From the NCBI GenBank assembly GCA_016865505.2, contig AP025252.1, positions 2,728,001 to 2,792,000 on the forward strand: 64,000 nucleotides of DNA, read 5' to 3'. The notes under the pieces were generated by a model. That model was not told the DNA's origin, made no database searches, and was given only the letters and a program-made list of their open reading frames with translations. A program made the position numbers and the translations under genes. This document shows, piece after piece, positions 63,544-64,000 of this stretch. Numbering within the stretch: the first letter of the stretch is position 1; every line of letters begins with the position of its first letter. Source of the stretch: Bryobacterales bacterium F-183. GTDB taxonomy: Bacteria > Acidobacteriota > Terriglobia > Bryobacterales > Bryobacteraceae.

Positions 63544-64000
63544 ATGCCCATCTCCATTTCTGTGGCCGCGTTGCTGCTGGCCTCCACTCTGTCAGCCGTT
63601 GAAACCAAGTCCTGGCAGCAGGGCAGTATGTCGGATTACGACAAGGCGAAGTTGACGCGCCTCTCCCTCCGCAGCGACGGCCGCCTCACCGTGGCCCCCA
63701 TGGTCAAAGAACTGCACGACGCCTCCGCGCCCTACCTCTGGGGCTGCGCGCAGGATTCCAAGGGCAATCTCTACGTCGGCGGAGGCTCCATGAGCGGAGC
63801 GTCCGAAAAGCTTCTCAAAATCGACCCCGCCACCGCCAAAGCCACCACCATCGCCGAACTCGATGGCCTCGAAATCCACGCCGTCGCCGTAGACAAATCC
63901 GACAACGTCTACGCCGCCACCGCGCCCGACGGCAAGATCTACCGCGTACGTCCCGGCCAAAAAGCAGAAGTCTTCTACGACCCTAAGGCCAAGTACATCT
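63544..64000 (+). CDS. Beta-propeller protein, partial (runs off window)
   Basis: This gene starts with ATG at 63544, six bases after the S55 gene, and is cut by the window end after about 152 codons. A signal peptide (ISISVAALLLASTLSA) is followed by repeated propeller-like strands: CAQDSKGNLYVGGG, VAVDKSDNVYAATAPDGKIYRV. These D-x-x-G-N-x-Y/D-x-x-x-N-V-Y patterns fit NHL/SMP-30-type propellers. It probably continues the S55 transcript. Nothing about its end can be said. Confidence 0.82.
   Translation, partial: MPISISVAALLLASTLSAVETKSWQQGSMSDYDKAKLTRLSLRSDGRLTVAPMVKELHDASAPYLWGCAQDSKGNLYVGGGSMSGASEKLLKIDPATAKATTIAELDGLEIHAVAVDKSDNVYAATAPDGKIYRVRPGQKAEVFYDPKAKYI

Noticed and set aside
1-64000. 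tRNA, rRNA, riboswitch, insertion sequence or integrase
   Set aside because: No cloverleaf, rRNA segment, transposase motif or terminal inverted repeat was recognised by eye; gaps are too short for most of these. A covariance-model scan could still find a small RNA.

Overview
This window looks like a chromosomal segment of an acidobacterium, most likely from the Solibacter/Bryobacter group. That placement is an inference from gene content: paired secreted von Willebrand A proteins of the acidobacterial VWFA-related type, a giant Oar-like TonB receptor with an N-terminal carboxypeptidase-regulatory fold, a DUF1592/DUF1552 pair, sulfatases, a PEP-CTERM protein, and many Tat- or Sec-exported Gfo/Idh/MocA and aldo/keto oxidoreductases. 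Base composition is roughly 60% G+C by eye. Gene density is very high, with many 1-8 nt overlaps. No stretch over 300 bases lacks a gene. The two largest gaps, 22180-22425 and 25603-25848, are 246 bases each. I saw no tRNA, rRNA, CRISPR array, insertion sequence, integrase or phage gene.

Left part (1-18.8 kb), nearly all minus strand: an oligopeptidase B-like peptidase, purH, an ABC-2 export system whose permease is fused to an amidohydrolase, a TgpA-like transglutaminase with two small membrane proteins, a SET-domain protein, malate dehydrogenase, two Gfo/Idh/MocA oxidoreductases, a ceramidase-like hydrolase (plus strand), a DMT exporter, a sugar isomerase/epimerase and a D-aminoacylase-type amidohydrolase. 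At 18.8-29.8 kb lie a large TonB-dependent receptor, a divergent arylsulfotransferase-sulfatase pair, a cytochrome c, an aldo/keto reductase, a PEP-CTERM protein, and an L-rhamnose mutarotase overlapping a second sulfatase.

Middle part (29.7-48.2 kb): a housekeeping minus-strand operon (yicC-gmk-rpoZ-coaBC-family 4 uracil-DNA glycosylase-tmk), a lipoprotein, a GYF/FHA/PrsW membrane protease, a GH88-like glucuronyl hydrolase, an Atg22-type MFS transporter, an Aas-like acyltransferase/acyl-ACP synthetase, another Gfo/Idh/MocA protein, DNA polymerase X and a 1,259-residue secreted protein with four repeated modules.

Right part (48.3-64 kb): a 65-residue protein coupled to two VWA proteins, a small GH13 amylase, then plus-strand clusters. 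These are a Spy-like protein; a 71-residue HMA-like protein, DUF6807/PmoA, exported RraA and glycerate kinase; a DUF433 antitoxin with a frameshifted DUF5615 toxin; a divergent SUMF1-like protein and alpha/beta hydrolase; DUF1592, DUF1552, an S55 (SpoIVB-like) peptidase, and a beta-propeller gene cut by the window edge.

The genes suggest a soil heterotroph living on complex and sulfated sugars, with a large exported enzyme complement. The points I consider most worth checking are the ABC permease-amidohydrolase fusion, the GYF-FHA-PrsW architecture, the sulfatase with a CSVSR motif next to an arylsulfotransferase, the four-module secreted protein, the frameshifted toxin, and a roughly twofold excess of the palindrome GTAC.
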